From Pseudoxanthomonas sp. YR558 (GTDB lineage: Bacteria; Pseudomonadota; Gammaproteobacteria; Xanthomonadales; Xanthomonadaceae), in assembly GCF_900116385.1 (NCBI RefSeq), contig NZ_FPCI01000001.1:806001-870000 (forward strand): a stretch of DNA of 64,000 nt. The letters run 5' to 3'. Within the stretch, counting starts at the first letter, position 1, and each line of letters opens with the position of its first letter. This document shows, in pieces, positions 1 to 9,035 of the stretch. Position numbers and translations under genes: made by a program. Under the pieces are notes generated by a model. It was given only the letters and a program-made list of their open reading frames with translations. It did no database searches and had not been told where the DNA came from.

Positions 1-278
1 TCGCATGGAAGCCGTCCGCGCGGCGCGACGTGCTGTTGGTGCGCGAATACGAACAACCCGTCGGGGTGGAAGTCCGGCTGGACTGGGATGCGCTGGGCAC
101 CCTCGCGCACGAAGAGCGTATTCGGCGCCTGGCGCACTGGGTGGAACTCGGCGAACGCGAGGGACGACGCTATCGGCTCACTCTCCCGGGCCAACCGCCC
201 CTGGGCCCCGCGAACGGCGCCCTGCACCGCCATCTGTGCCTGCGCGCGCTCGCGCTGATGCCGTATGCCGACCGCTAA
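1..278 (+). CDS. DUF58 domain protein, C-terminal part (cut by window edge)
   Basis: The reading frame is open from the window edge and ends with TAA at 276-278. The visible start, with the pattern WKPSARR followed by LLVREYEQP, matches the conserved C-terminal block of DUF58 proteins, which occur in MoxR/DUF58/transglutaminase clusters and are thought to help assemble cell-surface or redox complexes. Its end overlaps the start of the transglutaminase gene by 14 bases, the usual arrangement of these clusters, so the two are probably translationally coupled. The N-terminal two thirds lie outside the window. Confidence 0.85.
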   Translation, partial: AWKPSARRDVLLVREYEQPVGVEVRLDWDALGTLAHEERIRRLAHWVELGEREGRRYRLTLPGQPPLGPANGALHRHLCLRALALMPYADR

Positions 279-2211
279 GCCTGACGCTCCCATCCCCGAC
301 CGTTCCAGCCGCCTGTGGGCGTTGGGCAGCGCCGCGCTTTGCCTGCTCGCGCTGCTATTTCAGCTGCCCCTGTCGTTGGCACTGGCACTCGGTGCTGTCG
401 GCGTCGTGCTGGGCGTCGCGTCCTGGTGGCGTCCGTTGCCGGCTTGGCTTCGCATCCTGCTGGCGCTGGCGATGCTCGCTGCCGTTCTCTACTCCACCGG
501 CCTGAGGTTCGGGCGCGACACGGGATGCGCGTTGCTGGCAGCAATGCTCGCCCTGAAGCCAACCGAAACGCAGGGGCTGCGCGACAACCGCAGCCTGCTC
601 GGTTTCGCGTTCTTCGCCCCATTCGCAGCATTCCTGCTCGATCAGGGGCCGTTGACGATGTTGCTGGGGCTGCTCGGCCTGTGCGCCGGCCTCATCGCGC
701 TGCAGCGACTGGCCGACGTCGAGGCCCGCGCCACGGCGGGTTCGCCGACCGTGCTGCCGCGCCTGGCGCTGGTAGGGCGGCTGGTACTGATCGGTCTTCC
801 GCTGGTGCTGGCGGCCTTCTGGCTATTCCCTCGTCTCGCCTCGCCCCTGTGGGGTGTTCCCGAGCGCGCGCTCGCCAAACCCGGCCTCGGCGAGGACATG
901 TCGCCAGGAGGCTGGCTGGACCTCATGGCCGATGAAGATCCGGCGTTGCGCGTGCAGTTCTTTGGTGCCACGCCCGCGCCGGGTCAGATGTATTGGCGCG
1001 GACCCGTACTGTGGAACTACGACGGACGCACATGGACGCAGGCACCCTGGTTACGCGGACTACCGCCCGCGCAGACCTCGCGAAGCCCCGCTCGCTGGGA
1101 TTACCAGCTTGAAGTCGAGCCCACCGATCGCCGACAGCTGGTCGCCTTGGACCTGCCCACGTCAGCGCCGGAGGGCGCTCACCTGGCGAACGATTACGCG
1201 ATGACCGTGCGCACGCCGCTGAACGCACTCACGCGTTGGCGCATGCAGTCCTCGACACCGGCTCGCTTCGAATCGAGATTGCCGATGCTGCTGCGCCAGC
1301 AGGCTTTGCAACTGCCCAACGGGTTCAATCCGCGGACACGACGACTGGCGATGCAATGGCGGCAGGATGCCGGCGACGACGATCGCGCGGTCGTGCAGCG
1401 TGCACTGGGGTGGATCCGCGAGGAATTCGCTTACACGCTGGACACGCCTTTGCCTGGTAGGAATGCCGTGGACGAGTTCCTGTTCGATCAGAAACAGGGC
1501 TACTGCGAACACTTCAGTTCTTCGTTCGTCTTCCTGATGCGCGCCGCAGGCATACCCGCTCGCGTAGTGACCGGGTACACGGGCGGCGTCTACAACCGTC
1601 TGGGCGGTTACTGGGTAATTCGGCAGATGGATGCTCATGCCTGGGCAGAAGTGTGGCTGCCCGAGCGGGGCTGGGTCCGCGTCGACCCCACCGCCGCCGT
1701 CGCACCCGAACGCATCTACGACACGCTAGAGGATCAGTTGGGCGAAGGCGTGGAAGCCGGGCGACTCACACTGGGAGGTTTCGGCAGTGTCAGCGACTGG
1801 CTCCGGCGTGGCTGGAACGACCTTGTCCTCGGTTTCGACGCCCGCCGGCAGGCGCAGCTGCTGGAGCGACTGGGTGCGAACGGGCTCGGCAGCACAGGGC
1901 TGGGCCTGCTGTTCGGCCTCGCGGCGCTCGGTACGCTCGGCTGGATGGCTTGGTGGCTGGCGCGTGCCGAGCGCGAACGCGATCCACTGCTGCGCGCCTG
2001 GCGTCAGCTGGGTCGGCGCTACGCGCGTTTCGGATTGGCCCGCGAACCGCACGAAACCGCCTCGGAGTGGGTGCGCCGGGTCGCTGCTCGGCGCCCGCAG
2101 GGCGCGAACCTGCTGTTTTCGCTCAGCCGGCGTTTCGCCGCAGCGCGCTACGCTCCAGATGAGGGGGATCACCGCGCATTGATCGAAGACCTGCGCCGGC
2201 ACCGCCCGTGA
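265..2211 (+). CDS. tgpA: Transglutaminase TgpA (DUF3488 + transglutaminase-like domain)
   Basis: This 648-residue inner-membrane protein has several N-terminal hydrophobic segments (about residues 10-190, DUF3488), then a periplasmic transglutaminase-like domain and one more membrane segment near residues 545-570. A papain-like triad is visible: Cys414 in a QGYCEHF context, His458 in DAHAWAEV and Asp474 in VRVDPTA. TgpA of Pseudomonas is a membrane protein with periplasmic transglutaminase activity important for viability; the substrate here is unknown. The ATG at 265 overlaps the DUF58 gene upstream, which supports co-transcription. Length and motif order fit the family. Confidence 0.9.
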   Translation: MPTAKPDAPIPDRSSRLWALGSAALCLLALLFQLPLSLALALGAVGVVLGVASWWRPLPAWLRILLALAMLAAVLYSTGLRFGRDTGCALLAAMLALKPTETQGLRDNRSLLGFAFFAPFAAFLLDQGPLTMLLGLLGLCAGLIALQRLADVEARATAGSPTVLPRLALVGRLVLIGLPLVLAAFWLFPRLASPLWGVPERALAKPGLGEDMSPGGWLDLMADEDPALRVQFFGATPAPGQMYWRGPVLWNYDGRTWTQAPWLRGLPPAQTSRSPARWDYQLEVEPTDRRQLVALDLPTSAPEGAHLANDYAMTVRTPLNALTRWRMQSSTPARFESRLPMLLRQQALQLPNGFNPRTRRLAMQWRQDAGDDDRAVVQRALGWIREEFAYTLDTPLPGRNAVDEFLFDQKQGYCEHFSSSFVFLMRAAGIPARVVTGYTGGVYNRLGGYWVIRQMDAHAWAEVWLPERGWVRVDPTAAVAPERIYDTLEDQLGEGVEAGRLTLGGFGSVSDWLRRGWNDLVLGFDARRQAQLLERLGANGLGSTGLGLLFGLAALGTLGWMAWWLARAERERDPLLRAWRQLGRRYARFGLAREPHETASEWVRRVAARRPQGANLLFSLSRRFAAARYAPDEGDHRALIEDLRRHRP

Positions 2212-2228
2212 CCCACTGGAGACTGGCC

Positions 2229-2741
2229 ATGAATCTTCGCTTCGCTGTCCTCGCCGCTTCCACCGCCGTCCTGTTGTCGGCCTGCGCCACCGCGCCCCAA
2301 CCGCTGCAGGGCAGCTTCACTCCCGTCAATCCGCGCGACTCCGTTGCCACGCCACAGGTGGGCGCATCCGTCCGTTGGGGGGGGCGCATCATCAGCACCA
2401 CGCCCGCGGAGAACAGCACGTGCTTCCAGCTGGTCTCCCGCCCACTGTCCGGCACGGGTCGCCCGCTTTCCAGCGCACCGGACGCCACCGACGGCCGCTT
2501 CATCGCCTGCCGCGCCGGCTTCTACGATCCCGCCGTGTTCGCCGAGGGCCGGGAGGTGACCTTCGTCGGCAAGATCGATGGTTACGAAAGCACGCGCATC
2601 GGTGACTACGACTACCAGTTGCCGCGCGTCGCTGCCGAGGTGGTTTACCTGTGGCCGGAAGTACGCGAAGTCGAGGTGCGCCCTTACCCGTACTACGACC
2701 CCTTCTGGGGTCCGCGTTGGGGCCGTTGGGGCTGGTGGTGA
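2229..2741 (+). CDS. Slp-family outer membrane lipoprotein
   Basis: I place the start at the ATG at 2229 rather than the GTG at 2208, because it follows a GGAGA-like ribosome site and begins a clean lipoprotein signal (basic start, hydrophobic run, lipobox LSAC with the lipidated Cys near residue 19). The 170-residue product resembles Slp, a starvation-inducible outer membrane lipoprotein of gammaproteobacteria: a Val/Ser-rich region near an RWGG motif, then a conserved pattern around IDGYES. The tail is rich in Tyr, Trp, Pro and Gly. It follows tgpA by 17 bases and ends just before a bidirectional terminator. Confidence 0.8.
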   Translation: MNLRFAVLAASTAVLLSACATAPQPLQGSFTPVNPRDSVATPQVGASVRWGGRIISTTPAENSTCFQLVSRPLSGTGRPLSSAPDATDGRFIACRAGFYDPAVFAEGREVTFVGKIDGYESTRIGDYDYQLPRVAAEVVYLWPEVREVEVRPYPYYDPFWGPRWGRWGWW

Positions 2742-2762
2742 CCATCGCCCGCCACATGACGA

Positions 2763-2789
2763 AAAAGCCGCCCGATGGGCGGCTTTTTT
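2763..2789. terminator. Bidirectional rho-independent terminator between slp and the HIT gene
   Basis: A perfect 7-bp GC stem (2767-2773 with 2777-2783) and 3-base loop is flanked by A-run and T-run, so it can terminate both convergent genes. Confidence 0.85.
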
Positions 2790-2809
2790 CTGGGGACTCT
2801 GTGCGCCAG

Positions 2810-3163
2810 TCAACCTGGCGTGCCGAAACGCCCAAGCGGCGCGCCAGCCAATAGGTGCAGGTGGATGTGGAAGACGGTCTGACCGGCATGCTCACGGCAG
2901 TTCATCACCACGCGATAGCCGTCTTCGGCGAATCCTTCCCGGCGCGCATACTCCGCCGCCGCCAGCACCAGCTTGCCGACCAGCACGGCCTGTTCCGGGC
3001 GCACGTCATCGAGTGTCGGAATGGCTTCGTGCTTGGGGATGAAGAGCACATGCACCGGCGCTTGCGGTGCGATGTCCTTGAAGCCCAGCACGTCGTCATC
3101 CTCATAGACGATGGTGGCGGGAATCTCGCGACGGATGATGCGGGCGAAGATCGTGTCGGTCAT
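2810..3163 (-). CDS. HIT family hydrolase (HinT-like)
   Basis: This 117-residue protein is a complete histidine-triad nucleotide-binding protein. The catalytic pattern H-x-H-x-H is visible at His99, His101 and His103, followed by the LLAG turn. HinT-type enzymes hydrolyse purine nucleoside phosphoramidates and aminoacyl-AMP in the cytoplasm. The N-terminal TIFARII and the central VHVLFIPK are also typical. It reads leftward and is the most downstream gene after dnaX-ybaB-recR. HinT is the closest named relative, but paralogues exist, so I leave the symbol empty. Confidence 0.92.
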   Translation of the reverse strand: MTDTIFARIIRREIPATIVYEDDDVLGFKDIAPQAPVHVLFIPKHEAIPTLDDVRPEQAVLVGKLVLAAAEYARREGFAEDGYRVVMNCREHAGQTVFHIHLHLLAGAPLGRFGTPG

Positions 3164-3188
3164 GGGGTGCGCGTCCTCGTGGGCGGTA

Positions 3189-3791
3189 TCAGATCATTTC
3201 GCTGCGGCCGCCGAACGCGTGCGCAAGCGTGCCGCGATCGACGTATTCCAACTCGCCCCCCAGCGGTACGCCGTGCGCCAGCCGGCTGGGTCGCACACCT
3301 TGCTGGCGCGCCAGCTGGGCGAGGTAATGCGCGGTGGCCTCGCCCTCGACCGTGGGATTGGTGGCGATGATCATCTCACCCACCTCTCCCGCCCCCAGGC
3401 GGCTGGTCAGCGCATCCAGCCCGAGCTCGCGCGGGCCGATGCCGTCCAGCGGCGAGAGCCTGCCATGCAGGACGAAGTAGACCCCGCGGTACCCGGTGGC
3501 CTGTTCTATCGCCAAGCGGTCCGACGGCGACTCCACCACGCAGAGCTGGTGGCGATCACGGCTGCCGCTCGCGCATATCCCACAGAGCGTGCCTTCGGTG
3601 AAGTCGCGGCACTGCGCGCAGTGACCGATGCGGTCGAGCGCATCGGCGAGCACTGCCGCCAAGCGTTTGCCACCGTCCCGCTCGCGATCGAGCAGGTGGT
3701 ACGCCATCCGCTGCGCGGTCTTCTGCCCGACACCGGGCAGCACGCGTAGCGATTCGATGAGCTGTTCGAGCAGCGGACTGGACATCGTCAT
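3189..3791 (-). CDS. recR: Recombination mediator RecR
   Basis: RecR acts with RecF and RecO to load RecA on SSB-coated single-stranded DNA during gap repair. The 200-residue protein has the N-terminal helix-hairpin-helix ([11 protein letters not shown]), a four-cysteine zinc finger (Cys58, Cys61, Cys70, Cys73), the TOPRIM Glu in CVVESPSD and a C-terminal Walker-like loop. The start may be ATG 3791 or the in-frame ATG two codons later, giving MSSPLLEQ. It lies 46 bases after ybaB in the conserved dnaX-ybaB-recR order. Confidence 0.96.
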   Translation of the reverse strand: MTMSSPLLEQLIESLRVLPGVGQKTAQRMAYHLLDRERDGGKRLAAVLADALDRIGHCAQCRDFTEGTLCGICASGSRDRHQLCVVESPSDRLAIEQATGYRGVYFVLHGRLSPLDGIGPRELGLDALTSRLGAGEVGEMIIATNPTVEGEATAHYLAQLARQQGVRPSRLAHGVPLGGELEYVDRGTLAHAFGGRSEMI

Positions 3792-3837
3792 CCCCGACCC
3801 GCGCCCGCCATTGATGCGGGCGTCGGACCGGTGCGCG

Positions 3838-4158
3838 TCAGAACGGCAGCTTCATGCCCGGCGGCATCGGCATGCCGGCCGTGGCCGCACCCATCCGCGA
3901 CTTCGACTCGGCGTCGACCTTGTTCGACGCGTCATTGAATGCGGCTGCGATCAGATCCTCCAGCATCTCAGCATCGGACAGCACCGACGGATCGATGCGC
4001 ACCTTGCGGCACTCCTTGGCGCCGGTCAGCGTCACGCTGACCATGCCGGCGCCGGCGTTGCCGGTGACTTCCAGCTTGGCCAATTCTTCCTGGGCGCGCT
4101 GCAGGTTTTCCTGCATCTTCTGCGCCTGCTGCATCAGTTGGGCGATGTTTCCACGCAT
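3838..4158 (-). CDS. YbaB/EbfC family nucleoid-associated protein
   Basis: This 106-residue protein has the family features: a glutamine- and methionine-rich N-terminal helix ([16 protein letters not shown]), a VTLTG strand, a PSVL block and a Met/Pro/Gly-rich C-terminus. YbaB/EbfC dimers bind DNA with little sequence preference and are almost always encoded between dnaX and recR, as here. It starts only 7 bases after the dnaX stop, so it should be translated from the same mRNA. Confidence 0.95.
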   Translation of the reverse strand: MRGNIAQLMQQAQKMQENLQRAQEELAKLEVTGNAGAGMVSVTLTGAKECRKVRIDPSVLSDAEMLEDLIAAAFNDASNKVDAESKSRMGAATAGMPMPPGMKLPF

Positions 4159-4165
4159 GTCGTGA

Positions 4166-5911
4166 TCACTCTTCGTAAGGACGGATGGAATCCGGGACGA
4201 GCCGGGCGCCGTGCTGCTGCACCAGGCGCTGGACGTCCGGATGGTTCATGAAGGTTTCCTCGGCCACGCTCTGGCGCTCGTCGCGCTGCCGGTGGCTGCG
4301 CTCCTTAAGCGTTTCGGCCTCGGCCGCGCCGTGGGAGGACGCGAAGGCGAGCCGCGGCGCGACCCCGTAACGGTCCGCGATCGCGGCCGCCAGTTCGCCC
4401 AGCGTGCGCTCCGAACGCAGGTAGTCGAAACCGCTGTCCAGCGCCAACGTCAGCGTGCCCTGGGCGTAGCCGGAGAACGCGACGTTTTCGACCAACTGCT
4501 TGCCGACGCCTTTCAGGCCACAGGTGCTGGCGAAATGCAGCCAGGTTTCGGCGTCGATGATGCCGATGTCGGCGGGTATCGGGGTGGTGGCCGGGAGCGG
4601 CGGCGCTGGCGACGCGGATACGGACACCGGCGCCCAGGGTGGGTCGTCAGCCAACGCCTGCGGCGGTGGCGCGGTAACGATCTCGGTGCGCGCGGGCGCG
4701 ACCGGGGCCGGTACTTCCTGGCGGACCGGTTCCGCCGTGCGCACCGGCTTGGCAGGCGCTGCCGAGGCCACCGCTCCGCCCGCTTCCACGGTCACCGGCA
4801 CCGATTTGCCTTCGCCGCGCATCTCGCCGCTCTGGGCGGGACGGAACGCCAGCATGCGGAGCAGGCTCATCTCGAAGCCCGCGCGCCCGCTTGGCGCCAG
4901 ATGCAGGTCGCGCCGGCCATTGATCGCCATCTGGTACCAGAGCTGTACCACTTCCGGCCGCAGCTGTCCGGCGAAGGACTCCACGTCGACGCCCTCGGCC
5001 TCGACAGCCGCGGAAGGCACTAGCTGGCGCACCTGGATCCGGTGCAGCGCTTCGGCCACCGCATCCAGCACGCCAGCCCAGTCTGGCGAGAACTCAGCCA
5101 AGCCGGCGATCACCTGCAGCAGCGTTTCGCCATCGCCCTCGGCCAGCGCAACGAGCATCGCGTTGACCTGGGTGCGGTCCACCGTGCCCAGCATCGTCCG
5201 CACCCCGTCGTCGTGCAGCGCGCCGCCTGCATAGGCGATGGCCTGGTCGAGCAGCGACAAGCCATCACGCAGCGAGCCATCGGCCGCGCGCGCGAGCTGG
5301 GCGATCGCCCCGGTGTCGGCTTCGATCTGCTCGGCGCCGAGGATCTTCGTTATCTGGCCACGGATCTGCTCTTCGTCCAGCCGCTTGAGGTTGAACTGCA
5401 GGCAGCGCGACAACACCGTCACCGGCAGCTTCTGCGGGTCGGTGGTGGCGAGCAGGAACTTGACGTGCTCCGGTGGCTCCTCGAGCGTCTTCAGCAGCGC
5501 GTTGAACGCCGCCTTCGAGAGCATGTGGACTTCGTCGATCAGGTAGACCTTGAACTTGCCTCGCGACGGCATGTATTGCGCGTTCTCGATCACCTCGCGC
5601 ACGTCGTCCACGCCGGTGTTCGACGCGGCGTCGATCTCCAGCAAGTCGATATAGCGCCCGGCATCGATGTCCAGGCAGGCGGCGCACTGGCCGCAGGGAT
5701 CGGCGCTGGTGCCCTTCTCGCAGTTCAGCGATTTGGCGAAGATGCGCGCGATCGTGGTCTTGCCGACGCCACGGGTGCCGGTGAACAGGAAGGCGTGGTG
5801 CACCCGGCCGGAATCCAGCGCGTTGGTGAGCGCGCGGACCACGTGTTCCTGGCCCACCAGTTCGGCAAAACGCTTGGGGCGCCACTTGCGGGCGAGGACA
5901 AGGTAGGACAT
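4166..5911 (-). CDS. dnaX: DNA polymerase III subunit gamma/tau
   Basis: This is the clamp-loader ATPase of the replicative polymerase, 581 residues. The start is set at ATG 5911 ([10 protein letters not shown]), the canonical DnaX N-terminus; the longer frame to 5932 adds seven unlikely residues. Visible motifs are Walker A GTRGVGKT (45-52), zinc cysteines at 64, 73, 76 and 79, Walker B LIDEVH (124-129) and the sensor block [11 protein letters not shown] Pro/Ala-rich linker (about 370-450) leads to the tau domain. I did not find an obvious slippery A-run for producing gamma by frameshift. Confidence 0.97.
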   Translation of the reverse strand: MSYLVLARKWRPKRFAELVGQEHVVRALTNALDSGRVHHAFLFTGTRGVGKTTIARIFAKSLNCEKGTSADPCGQCAACLDIDAGRYIDLLEIDAASNTGVDDVREVIENAQYMPSRGKFKVYLIDEVHMLSKAAFNALLKTLEEPPEHVKFLLATTDPQKLPVTVLSRCLQFNLKRLDEEQIRGQITKILGAEQIEADTGAIAQLARAADGSLRDGLSLLDQAIAYAGGALHDDGVRTMLGTVDRTQVNAMLVALAEGDGETLLQVIAGLAEFSPDWAGVLDAVAEALHRIQVRQLVPSAAVEAEGVDVESFAGQLRPEVVQLWYQMAINGRRDLHLAPSGRAGFEMSLLRMLAFRPAQSGEMRGEGKSVPVTVEAGGAVASAAPAKPVRTAEPVRQEVPAPVAPARTEIVTAPPPQALADDPPWAPVSVSASPAPPLPATTPIPADIGIIDAETWLHFASTCGLKGVGKQLVENVAFSGYAQGTLTLALDSGFDYLRSERTLGELAAAIADRYGVAPRLAFASSHGAAEAETLKERSHRQRDERQSVAEETFMNHPDVQRLVQQHGARLVPDSIRPYEE

Positions 5912-6042
5912 GCCGACATTGTGCCATGGCATGCAAGCGGCCCCGACCGGATACAGGCGGTGATCGGCTTCGCTTGTGGCCCGCCTCGCCGGAGGCTAGA
6001 ATTCACGGCCCTGAAAGCGGCCCACGGTCGCGTTCAGGTCCC

Positions 6043-6135
6043 GGAGAGGTGTCCGAGTGGTTGAAGGAGCACGCCTGGAAAGTGTGTAAGCGTCTAAACC
6101 GCGCTTCGGGGGTTCGAATCCCCCTCTCTCCGCCA
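6043..6135 (+). tRNA. tRNA-Ser (anticodon GGA)
   Basis: A 93-nt class II tRNA with acceptor GGAGAGG pairing near the 3' end, a long variable arm, anticodon GGA in CTGGAAA, the T-loop GGTTCGAATCC and an encoded CCA. Its 3' end is the insertion site of the mobile element and remains intact after integration. Confidence 0.97.
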
Positions 6136-6136
6136 G
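6118..6136 (+). repeat. attL: 19-bp left copy of the element boundary repeat
   Basis: The 19-mer ATCCCCCTCTCTCCGCCAG covers the T-stem and acceptor 3' strand of tRNA-Ser plus one base. It recurs exactly at 24071-24089. A tRNA 3' end next to a tyrosine integrase gene is the classic attachment site arrangement. Confidence 0.92.
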
Positions 6137-6146
6137 TTTACGCAAG

Positions 6147-6169
6147 CCCCTGACTCGTCAGGGGTTTTT
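6147..6169 (+). terminator. Terminator after tRNA-Ser, inside the element
   Basis: An 8-bp perfect stem (6147-6154 with 6157-6164) and five T residues follow the tRNA. It lies inside the element, so the element appears to supply a replacement terminator for the tRNA it enters. Confidence 0.85.
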
Positions 6170-6203
6170 CGTTTCTGGTCCCGACCGAGTGCAGGACACA
6201 AAT

Positions 6204-6219
6204 CGGGACACACCTCCCG
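6204..6219. promoter_or_regulatory. Palindromic site at the integrase start, mirrored at the right end
   Basis: An inverted repeat CGGGA-CACACC-TCCCG directly precedes the integrase ATG. A counterpart CAGGA-CACAC-TCCTG lies at 24009-24023 near attR, with base changes in both arms that keep the pairing. It may be an arm-type integrase or excisionase site, or an operator. Confidence 0.45.
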
Positions 6220-7743
6220 ATGCGCATTCCACATCATCTGGTTCGTTCCTCTTCAGGGCTCTGGTCGTTTCGTCAGCGGGTTCCCGCCGACCTCCAGCAC
6301 CTCATTGGCCGCCGCCTGCTCAAGCGCACCCTGCGCACTAATGACTTGTCCGAGGCCCGGCTTCGCGCGCTGGTGTTGGCCTCCCGCTATGCTCAAGCCT
6401 TCTCAACGCTGAGGGATCGGCGGATGGACAAGCTGGGGAAGAAAGAGGCCGATGAGCTGATCGCCCGACTGACGCAAGCGGAGGGTCTGAAAGACCTCAC
6501 CCTCCACCGGACCCGAGCCCCCGACGGGACGGTGAGCGAGCGCTGGCAGATCGACACCGAGGAAGACCTGCGGCTCTTCCGCCAGGCCCAGCACGAGTCT
6601 AATGACCCTCTCCTAGATGCGGTCAACTCTCCTCTGTCACCGCGTGACTTCGCCGCAGCCAGGGCGAAGATCACCCCCATCACCTTGGCGGACGCTCGGG
6701 ACGGGTGGCTGGCAAGCCTTCAGGGCAGCACGCTGCCCAAGACCCTCACGATTAAGAAGACCGCCGTTGAGGCTTTGGTCCGGTTTCTGGGGAGCAAGAC
6801 CAAGCTGCACACCGTCACCCGCACGGACCTAGCCCGCTGGTATCAGCACATGCGGGACGAAGGCGCCTCGACTCCTACCCTCACCAACAAGCAATCGTAT
6901 GTGGGCGGTCGCGGAGGCTTCTTCGAATGGGCCCAAGCATCCGGCTACTACCCAAAGGGAGACAACCCCGCCGCCGGCCATATCTCCTATTCAATTCGGG
7001 AGAAGCGGGCCAGACGAAAGTTTGGCTTCAAGGCCTATGACGCACATCAAGTCCAGACCTTGTTCGCTCCGGCGGCCTTCGAGGGTTTGGCCCTGTCGGC
7101 CCGCTGGGCTTCGGTCATCGGTCTCTATACCGGCGCCAGAGCGTCCGAGGTGGGTCAACTCTTGGTCGCGGACATCATTGAGGAAGACGGCCTGCTCTGC
7201 ATCAGAGTTTCAGACGAAGGCGAGCACCAGAAAGTAAAAACCGAGGTCAGCCTGCGAACCGTGCCCGTGCATCCGGACTTGCTAGCGCTGGGCTTCCGAG
7301 AGTGGATCGACGGCCTTCGTTCCGCTGGTGCCGATCGTCTTTTCCCTGCCGCCAAGGCAGACGCGAAAAACGGCCAAGGGAACTGGATCACCAAAGCCTT
7401 CGGGCGACACCTGGAGCAGGTGGGAAAGAACTGGCCCGCAGGCAAGCGAGGCTTCCACTCGCTGAGAAAGACGGTCATCCAATCACTTCAAGGCGCTGGC
7501 GTGCCATCGGAGCTGCGTGCTCAACTCGTTGGTCACGAGCTCGACGACGAGCACCACTCAACGTATAGCCGTGACTTCACCGTGCGCGAGAAGCTTCATG
7601 GACCCGGCCCCACCACCCCGGGACTCTCAACGTTGGACTTCGGGCTGAACCTGCCCGCCCTCTCTCAACTGCTGTTAGATACCGCTCCGACTCCGCGGGT
7701 CGGACGCAAGCGCACTACACACGCCGTTGTGACCGCTCCGTAG
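6220..7743 (+). CDS. Tyrosine-type site-specific integrase
   Basis: This 507-residue integrase has an N-terminal DUF6538-like segment (PHHLVRSSSGLWSFRQRVP, then a KRTLRTND-like block), a core-binding domain near residues 165-260 and a C-terminal catalytic domain. Catalytic residues are visible: Arg307 in YTGARASE, His413 and Arg416 in HSLRKT, His439 in VGHEL and the nucleophile Tyr449. It starts 84 bases after the tRNA end and should catalyse integration and excision at the 19-bp repeat. A palindrome at 6204-6219 abuts its start codon, hinting at autoregulation. Confidence 0.95.
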   Translation: MRIPHHLVRSSSGLWSFRQRVPADLQHLIGRRLLKRTLRTNDLSEARLRALVLASRYAQAFSTLRDRRMDKLGKKEADELIARLTQAEGLKDLTLHRTRAPDGTVSERWQIDTEEDLRLFRQAQHESNDPLLDAVNSPLSPRDFAAARAKITPITLADARDGWLASLQGSTLPKTLTIKKTAVEALVRFLGSKTKLHTVTRTDLARWYQHMRDEGASTPTLTNKQSYVGGRGGFFEWAQASGYYPKGDNPAAGHISYSIREKRARRKFGFKAYDAHQVQTLFAPAAFEGLALSARWASVIGLYTGARASEVGQLLVADIIEEDGLLCIRVSDEGEHQKVKTEVSLRTVPVHPDLLALGFREWIDGLRSAGADRLFPAAKADAKNGQGNWITKAFGRHLEQVGKNWPAGKRGFHSLRKTVIQSLQGAGVPSELRAQLVGHELDDEHHSTYSRDFTVREKLHGPGPTTPGLSTLDFGLNLPALSQLLLDTAPTPRVGRKRTTHAVVTAP

Positions 7744-7845
7744 CATGTCTGAGAGGCAATCAGCACGTAACCTAAGGAAATGGCGGTCGCAGCTGGTGAG
7801 ATTGAAATCCTCTAAACAAGGCAATTCTTCACACTCAAGATACTC

Positions 7846-8499
7846 ATGGACGAATCAATCAAACGCCCCATCCCGAGCACGTTTGAAATGTTGGAGCGCA
7901 CCAAGCGCCCCAAGATTGTCAGTAAGTTTGATTGGATTGAGAACTGGTCCTTTATTGGTCTGATAGTTCTTGGTCTGCTGACCTTCGCGCTCTGGGGCTT
8001 AAGCAGCTACGGCTGGATGAGCTTGGAAACCGCGAAGTTCCTCCTGTTTTGGATCATTGTGGCAATGGTGCTCATCGTGGTCATTTGGGGCGCCTCCCAG
8101 CTTGTTGAAGCCTATCGGGCAATCAAAGCGGGCTATCGGCCCATGGCAGAACGCATCGATGCTGCTGCGGCCAACGAACGGGCAATCCTAGACGACCTTC
8201 AGGAATGCGACCATCAAGAACTGCGGGAGCGCTCCAAGCACTTGGAGCTGGAAGTCAAAGTGCTAGGCCGGCGAGCGGGCTTGGCCACGATCACTAGCGC
8301 TATCGCATTTGGCCTTATCAATCTTCTTGATACAGCCGCCAAGGCCAGCATTTGGCCGGAACTGTCACATGCACGCCTGTTTGTTTATACCGGCAGCTTG
8401 GGAATCCTAATCGGCTCGCTTCTACTCGTAATCTTTATAGGCAAGCTCGAGCGAATAGCAGGCCTTTACGCGTTGGCGGCTGAGCGCACCAAGCCTTAA
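7846..8499 (+). CDS. Hypothetical integral membrane protein
   Basis: I do not recognise this 217-residue protein. Two hydrophobic helices lie near residues 26-50 and 63-86, then a charged, probably helical cytoplasmic stretch (about 90-145, rich in Glu, Arg, Lys and Ala), then two more hydrophobic segments near 145-165 and 178-205. The layout is a four-helix membrane protein with a coiled-coil-like middle. It follows the integrase by about 100 bases in the same direction. ATG 7846 is the first good start; a small upstream frame in another phase is not supported. Function unknown. Confidence 0.7.
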   Translation: MDESIKRPIPSTFEMLERTKRPKIVSKFDWIENWSFIGLIVLGLLTFALWGLSSYGWMSLETAKFLLFWIIVAMVLIVVIWGASQLVEAYRAIKAGYRPMAERIDAAAANERAILDDLQECDHQELRERSKHLELEVKVLGRRAGLATITSAIAFGLINLLDTAAKASIWPELSHARLFVYTGSLGILIGSLLLVIFIGKLERIAGLYALAAERTKP

Positions 8500-8656
8500 G
8501 CCGAAAGGGCACGAATGAGAAGCCGAGTCCCTCCTAATACGCCCCCAATTCACTACTGACTAACTCTGATATATGTGAACAAAAGCGCAGATATCAGCTT
8601 GTGTTGATTCCTCCATCTGCTTTTATGAATGCTCCCCTCACCCTTCAGGAGTTTTC

Positions 8657-8992
8657 ATGCCCGACGACATTCAACTTCGCATTGCCAGCGGCCTGCTCGG
8701 CCATCTTCTTGGTCAGCATTCCACACGGCAGCTTTCCGACCGCATGGATGACATCCAGCACTGCTTGGACGTTGCTGCTGAGCTGATGCGACGTCGAGGC
8801 AGTGATTTCCCGACAGGCCAAGCCCACGTTCCACTGCCCACTCCACCAAACGTGCGAGTTCGCAAAACAGTGACCGATCGCGAGGCTCTTCCGGTCATTC
8901 CTCCGAACCTAGAGCAGTGGCGTGCAACGCGTGCTCGGAAAACCTTTCCGGAGCCATCTACAGGCGGCCGTAAGAAGCCAACCATGCACTGA
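8657..8992 (+). CDS. Small hypothetical protein
   Basis: This 111-residue protein is unrecognised. A strong ribosome site (CAGGAG, about 6 bases upstream) precedes the ATG. The N-terminal half is predicted helical (LGHLLGQHSTRQLSDRMDD onward), the C-terminal half is Pro/Arg-rich and probably disordered. It ends just before a terminator, so it is an independent short transcript. It sits between the membrane protein and the convergent relaxase gene. Confidence 0.65.
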   Translation: MPDDIQLRIASGLLGHLLGQHSTRQLSDRMDDIQHCLDVAAELMRRRGSDFPTGQAHVPLPTPPNVRVRKTVTDREALPVIPPNLEQWRATRARKTFPEPSTGGRKKPTMH

Positions 8993-9003
8993 CACTTTAT
9001 TGC

Positions 9004-9029
9004 GAAGGCCCCGTCTCCACGGGGCCTTC
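9004..9029. terminator. Hairpin between the small gene and mobA
   Basis: A 9-bp perfect stem (9004-9012 with 9021-9029) and 8-base loop lies in the gap between two convergent genes. There is no long T-run, so its efficiency is uncertain. Confidence 0.6.
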
Positions 9030-9035
9030 TGACAT

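Noticed and set aside
7745..7963. A 72-codon frame after the first integrase
   Set aside because: It overlaps the better membrane-protein gene in another phase and has a basic, featureless product.
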